A DNA stretch of 39,150 bases from Nocardia brasiliensis IFM 10847 (GTDB lineage: Bacteria; Actinomycetota; Actinomycetes; Mycobacteriales; Mycobacteriaceae): contig NZ_BAUA01000200.1 in assembly GCF_000710915.1 (NCBI RefSeq), positions 1-39,150 on the forward strand, in the 5' to 3' direction. Numbering within the stretch: position 1 is the stretch's first letter; each line of letters starts with the position of its first letter. The notes under the pieces are model-generated. The model did not search any database. It saw only the letters and a list, made by a program, of their open reading frames with translations, and was not told the origin of the DNA. Of this stretch, positions 7,631 through 15,794 are shown piece after piece. The translations under genes and the position numbers were made by a program.

Positions 7631-8701
7631 CTATGCGACAGGAGCTTTGCTGGCGGTAGGCGCCGCCGAGGGGAGGAAGGCCGGGCGGCGGTCCAGGCGC
7701 GCCCGGTCGACGGGCGCGGCGAAATGGTAGTCCAGGCGGCGGGCCGCTTCGGCCCAGTCGCGCATGGTGCGGACGGAGGTGAGGGTCCGGACGACGAAAG
7801 GGTCCGACCAGCGCGCGAGTGCGCGCTCCCACAGGAGCATCGGGGGTTCATCGAGGACGCTGCCGACGGTGCCCTCGTAGATGGGCATCGCGTGCACCTC
7901 ACCGTCGGGCCGGACATGCATGATGGGCAGGACGCTGCCCTCGGCGACATGGTCTGGGTGGATCATGTCGTGCCAGTGGTCATCGATCCGGATATCCAGT
8001 CCCGCAGGCGCGATGTCGCGCAGGTGCGCGAGATACTCAGGGCTGAGCAGGCGTCGGGATTCGGCGTCGTCCAGCAGTTCGTGATCGACGAACCCGGCGC
8101 GGTTGGCGAGTCCGGCGGGCATGGTCACGGTGAATACCAGATGCCGCAGTTCGGGAAACCGGGGCGCGATGGTCGTGCAGAACTCCTCGACCTGATGCAG
8201 GTTGCTGCGCATGATCGACACCTCGATGCCGAGCGTGCCGGGTGTCTGCCCCTCGGCTTTCATCCGGCGGGAGGTGTCGTCGAGAAGTTGCACCGCTGCC
8301 AGGCCCCGCTCGAAGGCGCGCGCCCGGCCTCGGATGCGGTCGTGCACCTCGGCGGTGGCGCCGTCCATGCTGACCGCGACAGTACTGAAGTGCCGCAACG
8401 ATTCTTCGGCCTTGTGCGCGTCCACGGGCAGGCCGCTCGTGTAGAGGATGACGGAGATGCCCGCCTGCGCGAAGCGCTCGGCGATCTCGAAGACGCCGTC
8501 CACCAGCAACGGTTCGCCGCCGGCGATCGCCACCTCCTGCGGACGCAGCGAAAGGAACGCGTCCGCCATCCGGAAGAGTTGGTCGCGCGCCGGATGCAAG
8601 GTCGGCCGTCGGCCCGATTCGGAATAACAGTGCACGCAGCGCAGCGGGCACGCGTAGGTGATATCCCAGATTATTCCTACCGGACCTTGGCTGACGTCCA
8701 C
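7631..8701 (-). CDS. Radical SAM enzyme of the lanthipeptide locus
   Basis: A 356-residue radical SAM protein. The cluster motif CxxxCxxC is CPLRCVHC (Cys18, 22, 25), followed by the GGEPLL SAM-binding motif and a TIM-barrel-like core. The C-terminal third contains a segment reading VRPDGEVHAMPIYEGTVGSVLDE, which aligns in pattern with the SPASM region of RiPP maturases (PDGxVxPC...GNI), but the cysteines that would bind auxiliary clusters are absent. The start is GTG at 8701 with a G-rich Shine-Dalgarno (AAGGGG) 6 nt upstream. It diverges from the precursor and lanthipeptide synthetase genes across 201 bp, so I infer it modifies the same peptide, for example by epimerisation, C-C or C-X crosslinking, or decarboxylation. 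The reaction cannot be read from sequence. Confidence 0.82.
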   Translation of the reverse strand: MDVSQGPVGIIWDITYACPLRCVHCYSESGRRPTLHPARDQLFRMADAFLSLRPQEVAIAGGEPLLVDGVFEIAERFAQAGISVILYTSGLPVDAHKAEESLRHFSTVAVSMDGATAEVHDRIRGRARAFERGLAAVQLLDDTSRRMKAEGQTPGTLGIEVSIMRSNLHQVEEFCTTIAPRFPELRHLVFTVTMPAGLANRAGFVDHELLDDAESRRLLSPEYLAHLRDIAPAGLDIRIDDHWHDMIHPDHVAEGSVLPIMHVRPDGEVHAMPIYEGTVGSVLDEPPMLLWERALARWSDPFVVRTLTSVRTMRDWAEAARRLDYHFAAPVDRARLDRRPAFLPSAAPTASKAPVA

Positions 8702-8902
8702 GGGAAACCCCTTCCCCCAGAATAATTCGGTTGAGTGCCGTTCACGGTAGTGCGGCCGCGGAGCGGGAGCGACCCGCTGGTTCGGTGAGCGGACCGGCGC
8801 ATGGCGATTCGGTTACCGCACGCCGAACAATGATGGCGCGTCCGGTAATTCAGCCGGTCGCCGTCGGGCCGGTGTCGACCCGATTCGAGAAAGGAAGCGA
8901 CG
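8702..8902. promoter_or_regulatory. Divergent control region, radical SAM / precursor
   Basis: The 201-bp gap holds no gene. AATAATTC at 8721-8728 is the main AT-rich island and may be a -10 for the minus-strand radical SAM gene. TTCGGT recurs at 8726, 8781 and 8808 in the same orientation. A 6-bp hairpin (AGCGGG/CCCGCT) lies at 8762-8778. These are weak hints of shared regulation. Confidence 0.3.
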
Positions 8903-9034
8903 ATGGAGCGAGAGATCGAGCAGCTGAGCACGGATGTGGCCGCGCTGCAGACGCTGCCGGAACGTGATCGCGGTGCCGGCGCGGTCATCTGGCCGGACCC
9001 CACCCGGGGCTCGGCCTGCCACGGTGACCAGTGA
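8903..9034 (+). CDS. lanA: Lanthipeptide precursor peptide, class IV type
   Basis: A 43-residue peptide, below normal gene-calling size. ATG at 8903 is preceded by AAGGAAG (8891-8897) at 5-nt spacing. The N-terminal half is an acidic amphipathic helix ending in ALQTLPERDRGAG (residues 14-26), which recalls the LQxLPExDP-like leader end of class IV precursors such as venezuelin, as I remember them. The C-terminal part, AVIWPDPTRGSACHGDQ (27-43), supplies Thr34, Ser37 and a single Cys39, enough for one (methyl)lanthionine ring. Trp30 and the Pro-rich stretch are candidate sites for another enzyme. A hairpin and the class IV synthetase follow directly. Gene reality is supported by ribosome binding site, leader pattern and position; the ring topology and cleavage site are inference. 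Confidence 0.8.
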   Translation: MEREIEQLSTDVAALQTLPERDRGAGAVIWPDPTRGSACHGDQ

Positions 9035-9058
9035 GCCGGGTGCTTTCCGTGTGACGTC

Positions 9059-9084
9059 GCGGAGGGGAGTGCTGTCCCCTCCGC
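9059..9084 (+). terminator. Intercistronic hairpin between precursor and synthetase
   Basis: A perfect 10-bp stem, GCGGAGGGGA paired with TCCCCTCCGC, encloses a 6-nt loop, 25 nt after the precursor stop. Placed before the synthetase start, it is likely a partial terminator or RNA-stabilising structure that yields more precursor than enzyme, a common arrangement in lanthipeptide operons. There is no U-tract. Confidence 0.65.
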
Positions 9085-9128
9085 ACGCCCATTGAAAGGC
9101 GCCACCGCGCAAAGGAATCGGGGACGGG

Positions 9129-11726
9129 ATGGTGTATCCGGAGGCCGGGGCGACATTCGCCGATCTGGCGCAGCGCCATCTCGCCGGGCGCTCCGATCGG
9201 CGAATCTGGACCGACAGTGTCTGGTGCCATTTGAGCCCGGTGAATTATCGCCCGCCCCGGCAGGGGTGGAAGCTGCATATTTCGGCTACGGTCGGTTCGG
9301 CCGCCACCGTACTCGACCGCACGCTCGATATTGTGCTGCGCACCGAATGCTCGGGCAAATTCGCCGCTTCGCTCGAACAGGTGCGCCGGTTGAATTCGGC
9401 CGACTATCCGCGCGGTGGCGCAGGCAAATTCATCACCGTCTATCCCCGCGACGATGCACAGCTACGTGTCTTGGCGGCGCTGCTCCACGAAGCCACCGCC
9501 GGGCTCGCCGGGCCCGCGATTCTGTCCGACCGGCCCTATGCCGCAGGCAGTCTGGTGCACTACCGCTACGGAGAGTTCCTCGGCGAGGACGTCATCGGCG
9601 GCGACGGCGACTACCTGCCGATGCTGACCGCGCCGGACGGCAGCAAGGTCGAGGATCGGCGCGACGCGTGGTTCGCGCCGCCGGTATGGGCGGCCGATCC
9701 CTTCGGGCGGCCCCGCTCGACGGGAAACGCGACGGGCGTTGTGCTGCTGGCGAATCGGTTCGAGGTGCGCCGGGCGATCGTGCACGCCAACAAGGGCGGC
9801 GTCTTCGAGGCAACCGACCGGCTCACCGGCGCGGAGGTGGTGGTCAAACAGGCGCGGGCAGGCGTCGGCGACGGCCCGCACGGCTGGAACGTGCAGGACG
9901 CGCTGCGCAACGAAGCCGAGATGCTGGACCTGCTGACCCCGTTGGCGCCGCGTCGACTCGCCCTTTTCGAACAACAGCACGACCTCTTCCTGGTTCAGGA
10001 GATGATCGCGGGCACCACCTTTCTCGAGTGGCGTGGCCGCAGACACGGTGCGCTGGACTGGCGCGCGACGGCGCTGCGGCTCACCGAGTTGCTGGCCGCC
10101 GTGCACGCGCGCGACGTAGTCCTGCAGGACTTCTCTGCCTCGAATGTGATGGTCCGCCCGGACGATTCGCTGGCGCTGGTAGACCTGGAGTTCGCGAGCC
10201 GGCCCGGATCTACTCGGATGACCGGCTGGACCCCGGATTACGCCGCGCCGGAGCAGATTTCGGGCGCGGCGGCGGATTTCGCGGCGGATCGTCATGCGCT
10301 GGGCGCACTGCTGTTCCTGCTGTGCTCGGGTACCAAGCCGAGCTTCGCGCCCGACGATCCGCCCGCCAGGAGCAAGGCCACGCGCCTCGCGCGATTTCTC
10401 GAGCTGGCCGCCGAGACCGACCGCGAAATCGCCACGGCGCGTCCGCTGTTGCTCGGCCTGCTCGCGGACGACCCGGCAGAGCGCTGGCGGCTGCACCGCG
10501 TCCGCGACTTTCTCACCGGCGATCAGCGGGACCAGCCGCGACCACGGGTTCGGCACCGGACAACCGATATCGACCGCCTGCTGGACGACGGCATCGACTA
10601 TCTTCTCGACACGATGACGCCCGCGGGGGAGCGCCTCTGGCCGGTCAGCAACGGCGGCAAACGCAGCGATCCGTGCAACGTCTACCACGGTGCGGCCGGT
10701 GTCCTCGCCACATTGACCCGTGTCGCCGAGGTCCGCGGCGATGCACGAGTGCTCGCGGCATTGCCGATGGCCGCCGACTGGATCATCGACCGGGCGACCG
10801 CACGAAACCCGGTGCCCGGACTGTATATCGGCCGCTCCGGTACCGCGGTCGCGCTGTGCACGGCAGGCCGGATCCTGGATTCCGAACGACTGGTCCGCGC
10901 GGCTACGCAGCTGTTCGGCGAGGTGCCGCGCGACTGGCCGAACAACGATGTCACCCACGGTCTCGCCGGTGCCGGATGCGCGGCACTGCTGCTCTGGTCG
11001 GCGACCGGCCGGGCCGAATTCCGTGACCGCGCAGCCGAGTACGCCGCAGTGCTCACCGAGCGAGCCGAGCGCCGGGACGGTGTGCTGGTCTGGCCGGTGC
11101 CGCACGATTACGACTCCCGCTACGCAGGCTTCATCGACTACGGTTTCGCGCACGGCACCGCGGGAATCGGTGCGTTTCTCCTTGCCGCGGGTAGTCGTCT
11201 GGACGAGCCGCGGTGGCTGGAGCTTGCCGCCGACGCCGCCGAAAGCCTTTGTGGCACAGTCGTGCACACGGATGTGGGCGCGCTGTGGCCGATCGGGCCC
11301 CGGGATACCACGCGCCTGCTCGACCACTGGTGCAGCGGATCGGCGGGCATCGGCACGTTCCTGCTGCAGTACTGGCGGGCGAGCGGGGACCGGCACGCGC
11401 TGCGCTGGGCCGAGCGCGCCGCCGACGCGGTGTGGGCGCGCCGCTGGCGGGCCGGGCCCACGCTGTGCCACGGTCTCGCGGGCAGCGGGGAGTTGCTGCT
11501 CGATCTGTTCGCGGCGACGGGAGACGAGCGCGCGCGAGCGCGGGCCGAGGGGATCGCCGCCGCGCTCGCAGTCCGGGCCGGTAGGCATCGGGGACATCTG
11601 CTGGCCGCGGACGAGACGGGCAGCGCCTATGGCGCCGACTACGCCGTCGGCGTGGCGGGCTGGGTCGATTTCTTGCTGCGGCTAAAGCACGGCAACCCAA
11701 GGGCGTGGCTGGTCGAACCACGCTGA
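9129..11726 (+). CDS. lanL: Class IV lanthipeptide synthetase (LanL)
   Basis: An 865-residue trifunctional enzyme that phosphorylates Ser/Thr of the precursor, eliminates phosphate and cyclises Cys onto the dehydro residues. Order: phospho-Ser/Thr lyase (about 1-200; WKLHISAT and GKFITVYP are typical), kinase (about 205-480; Lys240 in VVVKQ, catalytic Asp334 in LQDFSASN, metal Asp352 in VDLEF), and a LanC-like cyclase (about 500-860) with seven GxxG-type repeats such as YHGAAG, THGLAG and AHGTAG. Zinc ligands Cys735 (HWCSG) and Cys780-His781 (LCHGLAG) are all present, which marks class IV; class III enzymes lack them. ATG at 9129 has AAAGGA 12 nt upstream. It lies 94 nt after the precursor gene. 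No transporter or protease gene is adjacent. Confidence 0.92.
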   Translation: MVYPEAGATFADLAQRHLAGRSDRRIWTDSVWCHLSPVNYRPPRQGWKLHISATVGSAATVLDRTLDIVLRTECSGKFAASLEQVRRLNSADYPRGGAGKFITVYPRDDAQLRVLAALLHEATAGLAGPAILSDRPYAAGSLVHYRYGEFLGEDVIGGDGDYLPMLTAPDGSKVEDRRDAWFAPPVWAADPFGRPRSTGNATGVVLLANRFEVRRAIVHANKGGVFEATDRLTGAEVVVKQARAGVGDGPHGWNVQDALRNEAEMLDLLTPLAPRRLALFEQQHDLFLVQEMIAGTTFLEWRGRRHGALDWRATALRLTELLAAVHARDVVLQDFSASNVMVRPDDSLALVDLEFASRPGSTRMTGWTPDYAAPEQISGAAADFAADRHALGALLFLLCSGTKPSFAPDDPPARSKATRLARFLELAAETDREIATARPLLLGLLADDPAERWRLHRVRDFLTGDQRDQPRPRVRHRTTDIDRLLDDGIDYLLDTMTPAGERLWPVSNGGKRSDPCNVYHGAAGVLATLTRVAEVRGDARVLAALPMAADWIIDRATARNPVPGLYIGRSGTAVALCTAGRILDSERLVRAATQLFGEVPRDWPNNDVTHGLAGAGCAALLLWSATGRAEFRDRAAEYAAVLTERAERRDGVLVWPVPHDYDSRYAGFIDYGFAHGTAGIGAFLLAAGSRLDEPRWLELAADAAESLCGTVVHTDVGALWPIGPRDTTRLLDHWCSGSAGIGTFLLQYWRASGDRHALRWAERAADAVWARRWRAGPTLCHGLAGSGELLLDLFAATGDERARARAEGIAAALAVRAGRHRGHLLAADETGSAYGADYAVGVAGWVDFLLRLKHGNPRAWLVEPR

Positions 11727-11804
11727 CCACACCGGGCATCGCCGAGTACTTCGCGTGGCGAAACGAAATGCGGAACAATCGCTGTGCACAGCGAAGGGTT
11801 CGCC

Positions 11805-13352
11805 ATGAACGTAGCCGATTCGGATCGACCCGAGACGCCCGTCCGACGCCTGGATCGGCGCCGCGTACTCGGCATGATGGCCGCCGCGCCCGTTGCGGTG
11901 CCGTTGCTCCGCGCTGCCGCGGCGACGGCGGCGCCCCGGCCGCGGCCGAACATCCTCGTGCTCATGACCGATCAGGAGCGGGCGGAGGTGGTGCTGCCGC
12001 CGGGATTGGAGCTGCCGACGCGGGCCCGGCTGGCGGCGAACGGGGTGCGCTTCGCCATGCATCACACGCCCACCGCGCCCTGCTCGCCCGCACGCTCCAC
12101 CCTTTTCACCGGACTGCACGCCCCGGTGAGCGGCATGCTCGACAACGTGCGCGGCAACGATCTGATGGGCACGGTGCTGGGCGCGATCCAGACCTGGAGT
12201 CCCGACCTCGACACGGCGGTCCCGACCCTCGGCACCGTGTTGCGGGCTTCCGGCTACCGCACCGCCTACATCGGCAAATGGCATCTGTCCGACTCGGTGG
12301 CCGCCGATCCGATGGCGTTGTCCGGGTACGGGTTCGACGAGGCCCACGACATCCTGTCGGCGGGCGGCCCGAACGAGGGCACCCGGCAGGACCCGGGCGT
12401 GGTCGGCCACGCCGTCGACTGGCTGCAACGCCACGGCGGTGATCCGGAACCGTGGTTGTGTGTGGTGAGCATGGTGAATCCGCACGACATGATGTTCTGC
12501 CCGCGCCTGTACCGGTTCGAGGACGTGCCGGAGTACGGCGCCGACGTGCCGCCGAATTTCGAGTCCGATCTGACCACCAAGCCGCGGGTACAGAGCCGGT
12601 GGCGCACCATCAACGGCATTGTCGGTGGACCCATGCCGACCGAGCTGGACTCACCGGAGGCTCATCGGCAGTGGCGGCGCTGGGGCAACTGGTATCTCGA
12701 ATTGCTGCGCCGCACCGACGAATTGAGCGGGCAGGTGCTGGCCGCCCTGGAGCGCAGCGGAGCCGCGGACAACACCGTGGTGGTGCAGGTCGCCGATCAC
12801 GGCGAACTCGGGGGCGCCCACGGTCTGCGGCAGAAGGGGGCGATGATCTATCGGGAGAACAATCGGGTGCCGCTGGTCATCGCCGATCCTCGGGCTCCCG
12901 CCGGGCACGGCAGGACCGCGAATACGCTGACCTCCCATATCGATCTGGTGCCGACGCTGGCGGCGCTGGCCGGGATCGACGGCGCCGCAGCGAATTCGGG
13001 GCCGGGCCGGAATCTGGTTCCGGTGCTGGCCGATCCGGCGCGCACGGTTCGGGACGCGATCCTGCTCACCTCGGACGCGAAATCCAGTGGGGGACAGCTG
13101 CCGGGCAGCCGGTACTGTCTGCGCGGCGCGATCACCGCCCGCTACAGCTTCGGCCGATACTCCACTGCGGAGCAGCTCGACGGGCCGCGCGACGAGTTCG
13201 AGTACGAACTCTACGATCGCCAGGCCGACCCGCTGGAGCTGCACAATCTCGCGCACGGCGGCGGCGCGGCCGGACTGGTCGAGGACTTGAACGATCTGGT
13301 CGATTCGCTGCTCGCCCGGGAATTGCGCCGCCCTGACACCGAAACCCGTTGA
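11805..13352 (+). CDS. Secreted sulfatase
   Basis: Type I sulfatase of 515 residues hydrolysing sulfate esters outside the membrane. The N-terminus has a twin-arginine-like signal (LDRRRVLGMM, residues 16-25, then a hydrophobic Ala-rich stretch). The active-site motif CSPAR (93-97) supplies the Cys converted to formylglycine, and the phosphatase-fold metal sites are visible as LVLMTDQER (51-59) and VADHGELGG. The C-terminal EYELYDRQADPLELHNLA is typical of arylsulfatases. ATG at 11805 is chosen, with GAAGGG 6 nt upstream, over an in-frame GTG 21 nt earlier. No formylglycine-generating enzyme is in the window. It follows the lanthipeptide synthetase by 78 nt, but a link is not apparent; substrate unknown. 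Confidence 0.88.
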   Translation: MNVADSDRPETPVRRLDRRRVLGMMAAAPVAVPLLRAAAATAAPRPRPNILVLMTDQERAEVVLPPGLELPTRARLAANGVRFAMHHTPTAPCSPARSTLFTGLHAPVSGMLDNVRGNDLMGTVLGAIQTWSPDLDTAVPTLGTVLRASGYRTAYIGKWHLSDSVAADPMALSGYGFDEAHDILSAGGPNEGTRQDPGVVGHAVDWLQRHGGDPEPWLCVVSMVNPHDMMFCPRLYRFEDVPEYGADVPPNFESDLTTKPRVQSRWRTINGIVGGPMPTELDSPEAHRQWRRWGNWYLELLRRTDELSGQVLAALERSGAADNTVVVQVADHGELGGAHGLRQKGAMIYRENNRVPLVIADPRAPAGHGRTANTLTSHIDLVPTLAALAGIDGAAANSGPGRNLVPVLADPARTVRDAILLTSDAKSSGGQLPGSRYCLRGAITARYSFGRYSTAEQLDGPRDEFEYELYDRQADPLELHNLAHGGGAAGLVEDLNDLVDSLLARELRRPDTETR

Positions 13353-13372
13353 GCCGCGGTGGTTCCGGGCCG

Positions 13373-14605
13373 TCAGGTCGCCGAGGCGCGCTGCGCGCGG
13401 CGGGCGGCGACGGAGCCGAACGTCTCCCGGTCGGCGAGAAAGCCATCGAGGGCGAAGGTGGCGGCGCCGAGGCTGGCCGGATTGTGCGGCAGTGCCGAGA
13501 GTTGCAGGGTCACCGCGTCGAAGGGGTCGGTCATCGCGTGATGGGCGGCCACGCGCCGGGTCACCTCGAGCAACGGCGGGCCGAGATGATCGGCGATCAG
13601 ATCGCCGAAGACCATGGTGCGCGGATTGAACAGGTTGACCAGATTGGCCACGGCAACACCGAGATAGTGGCCGGTCCGGTCGATCACCGCCAGGGCGAGC
13701 GGGTCCTCGCGATCGGCCGCCGCGGCGATCGCCGCGATGGTGGCGGCATCGTCGGACGCGAGCATCGTGCTGACCGGGTCGAGTTCGCGCAGGGTGCGCA
13801 CGATCCCGGGCGCGCCGACGTACGCCTCCACGCAACCTTTTCGCCCGCAACGGCATTCGCGCCCGTCGAGCACGAGATTGGTGTGGCCCCATTCGCCCGC
13901 GCTGTTGCTGACGCCGCGGTAGAGCATCCCGTCGACGACCACGCCGATGCCGACGCCCGCGCGCAGTGTCACCACGATCAGATCGTCCACATCGCGGCCC
14001 GCGCCGAACCAGAGATGCGCCGCGGTGCTGGCTTTGAGCGGATTGTCGAGATAGAGCGGATGCGGGAGCTGGTCGTCGAGCAGCTCCTTGAGCGGCACAT
14101 CATGCCAATGCCAGTACGGCGAGAAGACCGAGATCCCGCCCTCGGGCTCGACCAGACCCGGCACGCTCAAGCCGGCGCCGAGTACCTTGTCGGCGTCGCC
14201 GGCGGTGAGTTCGCGGATGCCGCGAATGATGAGCGCGGCGACATCGTGCGGCTCGGTGGCGGCCGGGTCCACGGGGATCTCCACCGCGCGCACCGCTGTC
14301 ATGGCAAGGTCGAAAAGGTCGAAGTGGATGGCTGTTTCGGCGATGTCGACGCCGACCAGCAGGCCGCGGTCGGGGTTGATCGCGAGCCGGGCCCGGGGCC
14401 TGCCGATGCCCGGCGCGTCGTGACCGAGCTCCACGAGCACACCGACGTCGAGCAGTTCGGCGATCATGTTGCCGACCGTGGCGAACGAGAGCCCGGTCGC
14501 GCGGGCGATGTCCTGCCTGCTGATATGGCCGTCGGCGGCGTACACCGCCTGTAGTACGCCGAACCTGTTGCGGCGCCGGATGTCGCGCGCGGTCAGCTGG
14601 TACAC
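13373..14605 (-). CDS. ROK-family sugar-responsive repressor
   Basis: A 410-residue ROK regulator with an N-terminal winged helix (about 10-65; ISRQDIARATGLSFATVGNMI) and a sugar-kinase-like domain. The ROK zinc motif is intact (GEWGHTNL followed by CRCGRKGCVE). The start is GTG at 14605, set by AGGAGGAG 8 nt upstream; the open frame continues to 14659. It diverges from the galactonate operon and almost certainly represses it; the inducer would be galactose, galactonate or a pathway intermediate. The shared 139-bp region carries a promoter overlapped by a palindrome, described separately. A kinase function is unlikely given the DNA-binding domain. It converges on the sulfatase with 20 nt between. 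Confidence 0.9.
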   Translation of the reverse strand: MYQLTARDIRRRNRFGVLQAVYAADGHISRQDIARATGLSFATVGNMIAELLDVGVLVELGHDAPGIGRPRARLAINPDRGLLVGVDIAETAIHFDLFDLAMTAVRAVEIPVDPAATEPHDVAALIIRGIRELTAGDADKVLGAGLSVPGLVEPEGGISVFSPYWHWHDVPLKELLDDQLPHPLYLDNPLKASTAAHLWFGAGRDVDDLIVVTLRAGVGIGVVVDGMLYRGVSNSAGEWGHTNLVLDGRECRCGRKGCVEAYVGAPGIVRTLRELDPVSTMLASDDAATIAAIAAAADREDPLALAVIDRTGHYLGVAVANLVNLFNPRTMVFGDLIADHLGPPLLEVTRRVAAHHAMTDPFDAVTLQLSALPHNPASLGAATFALDGFLADRETFGSVAARRAQRASAT

Positions 14606-14664
14606 GGTCGGGTCTCCTCCTGCGCTGGTGGCGTCAACATACCGAACTACTTCGACCAACAGTA

Positions 14665-14693
14665 TTTACAACGGTTAGTGGAAGTCTTACTGT
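14665..14693 (+). promoter_or_regulatory. Promoter of the galactonate operon
   Basis: TTTACA (14665-14670) and TACTGT (14688-14693) form -35 and -10 elements with exactly 17 bp between, about 50 nt before the first gene. On the other strand the same hexamer TACTGT lies at 14664-14659 and can serve the ROK gene, so the two -10 elements face each other symmetrically. Confidence 0.5.
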
Positions 14694-14697
14694 AACC
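14673..14697. promoter_or_regulatory. Candidate ROK operator
   Basis: A 25-bp imperfect palindrome with outer arms GGTTA and TAACC and 9 of 12 positions pairing overlaps the spacer and -10 box of the operon promoter. Size and TTAGT/ACTGTAA flavour fit ROK operators; bound repressor would block polymerase. Confidence 0.45.
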
Positions 14698-14744
14698 CGC
14701 ATCACTATGCGACGCGAGTATGCGTCAGATCACTAGGAGTGCCC

Positions 14745-15794
14745 ATGTCCTGGACCCATCGACGACGTTGGACCAGTGCCGTGTTGTGCGGAATCTCGCT
14801 CGCCCTGGCTGCTACCGCCTGTTCGTCGGGCAAGGAAAGTGCGTCGCCCGCCGCGGGGCCGCAGCAGCAAACGGGCGCGATCAGCCTGGTCTACGCCCAG
14901 AAGCAGGGCGACCAGGAGTACTTCATCGGCGAAGCCGAGGGCGCCAAGGCCAAGGCGAAGGAACTGGGCATCGATCTCAAGGTGGTCAACCTGGGCAACG
15001 ACGCGAACAAGGCGGTCACCGAGGTCAACAACGCGATCAACCAGAAGGCCAGCGGGGTGATCGTGGTGGTCCCCGACCCGTCGGTCGGCCCGCACGTCGC
15101 CCAGCTGACCAAGACCGGCGGCGTCGCCCTGCTGACCTCCGACGACCAGGTGTGCACGACCGGGCCCGATCCGTCGAAATGCGCGAAGGACCAGTTGGTG
15201 CCCCGGGTCGGCTTCAGTGGGGCGCAGATGGGGACCGAGGTCGGCCGCCGGGCCGGGCAGGACTTCAAGAAGGCGGGCTGGAAGCCGGAGGAGACCGCGA
15301 TCGTCGAGGCCTGGAAACAGGACGTGACCGTGTGCACCGACCGGGTCGAGGCGAACAAGAAGGCGTTCCGCGAGGCCGCGGGCGTCGACGTCCGAGTGAT
15401 CGAGGTCGGCACCGACAACACCCCGTCGGACGCGCAGAACAAGATCTCCGCGACCGTCGCGGGCAACCGGTCGGTCAAGAACTGGATCGTCATGGGCTGC
15501 AACGACGAGAACGTCAGCAGCGGGGTCGCCGCCATCCAGAATGCCGGATACGCCGCGGACAACGTGCTCGGTGTCGGGCTCGGCGCCTACCTGGCCTGCA
15601 AGGAGTGGCGCGGTGGCAAGCCGACCGGTTTCAAGGCGGCCCTGTTCATCAACGGCAAGGACGTCGGCGCGCTGGCGGTGCAGACCATGCACGACTACCT
15701 GAAGAACGGCAAGGCCATGCCCGCCGAGGCCTTCGCCCCGACCACCATGGTCGACGCGAGCAATTGGCAGCAGGCGGGCGTCACATGCAGCTGA
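14745..15794 (+). CDS. Sugar ABC transporter, substrate-binding lipoprotein (AraF-like)
   Basis: A 349-residue solute-binding protein of the periplasmic sugar-binding family 4 type. The N-terminus has a lipoprotein signal (LALAATACSSG, Cys at about 26), anchoring it outside the membrane. The body follows E. coli AraF in pattern: ISLVYAQKQGDQEYF at the start of the mature part, VVVPDPSVGP, NWIVMGCNDENVSSGVAAIQ and GVGLGAYLACKEW. AraF/ChvE-type proteins bind L-arabinose, D-galactose or D-fucose; the catabolic genes downstream favour D-galactose. ATG at 14745 has AGGAG 5 nt upstream. It is the first gene of the operon, and its stop overlaps the ATPase gene by 10 nt. Confidence 0.88.
   Translation: MSWTHRRRWTSAVLCGISLALAATACSSGKESASPAAGPQQQTGAISLVYAQKQGDQEYFIGEAEGAKAKAKELGIDLKVVNLGNDANKAVTEVNNAINQKASGVIVVVPDPSVGPHVAQLTKTGGVALLTSDDQVCTTGPDPSKCAKDQLVPRVGFSGAQMGTEVGRRAGQDFKKAGWKPEETAIVEAWKQDVTVCTDRVEANKKAFREAAGVDVRVIEVGTDNTPSDAQNKISATVAGNRSVKNWIVMGCNDENVSSGVAAIQNAGYAADNVLGVGLGAYLACKEWRGGKPTGFKAALFINGKDVGALAVQTMHDYLKNGKAMPAEAFAPTTMVDASNWQQAGVTCS

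Noticed and set aside
8985..9278. Minus-strand 97-codon frame over the precursor and hairpin
   Set aside because: Antisense to the better supported precursor and synthetase start; no ribosome binding site or domain.
9462..11597. A 711-codon open frame on the minus strand inside the lanthipeptide synthetase gene
   Set aside because: It lies fully antisense to a protein with complete catalytic motifs; long antisense frames are expected in such GC-rich DNA, and its translation is low-complexity Arg/Gly/Gln without domains.
11703..11723. GCGTGG/CCACGC hairpin at the end of the lanthipeptide synthetase gene as a terminator
   Set aside because: It overlaps the coding end and has only 6-bp arms; the sulfatase promoter or terminator remains unassigned.
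14720..15784. N-terminal extension making a much longer sugar ABC ATPase
   Set aside because: The added part is another frame of the binding-protein gene; the ATPase family begins at the ATG at 15785.
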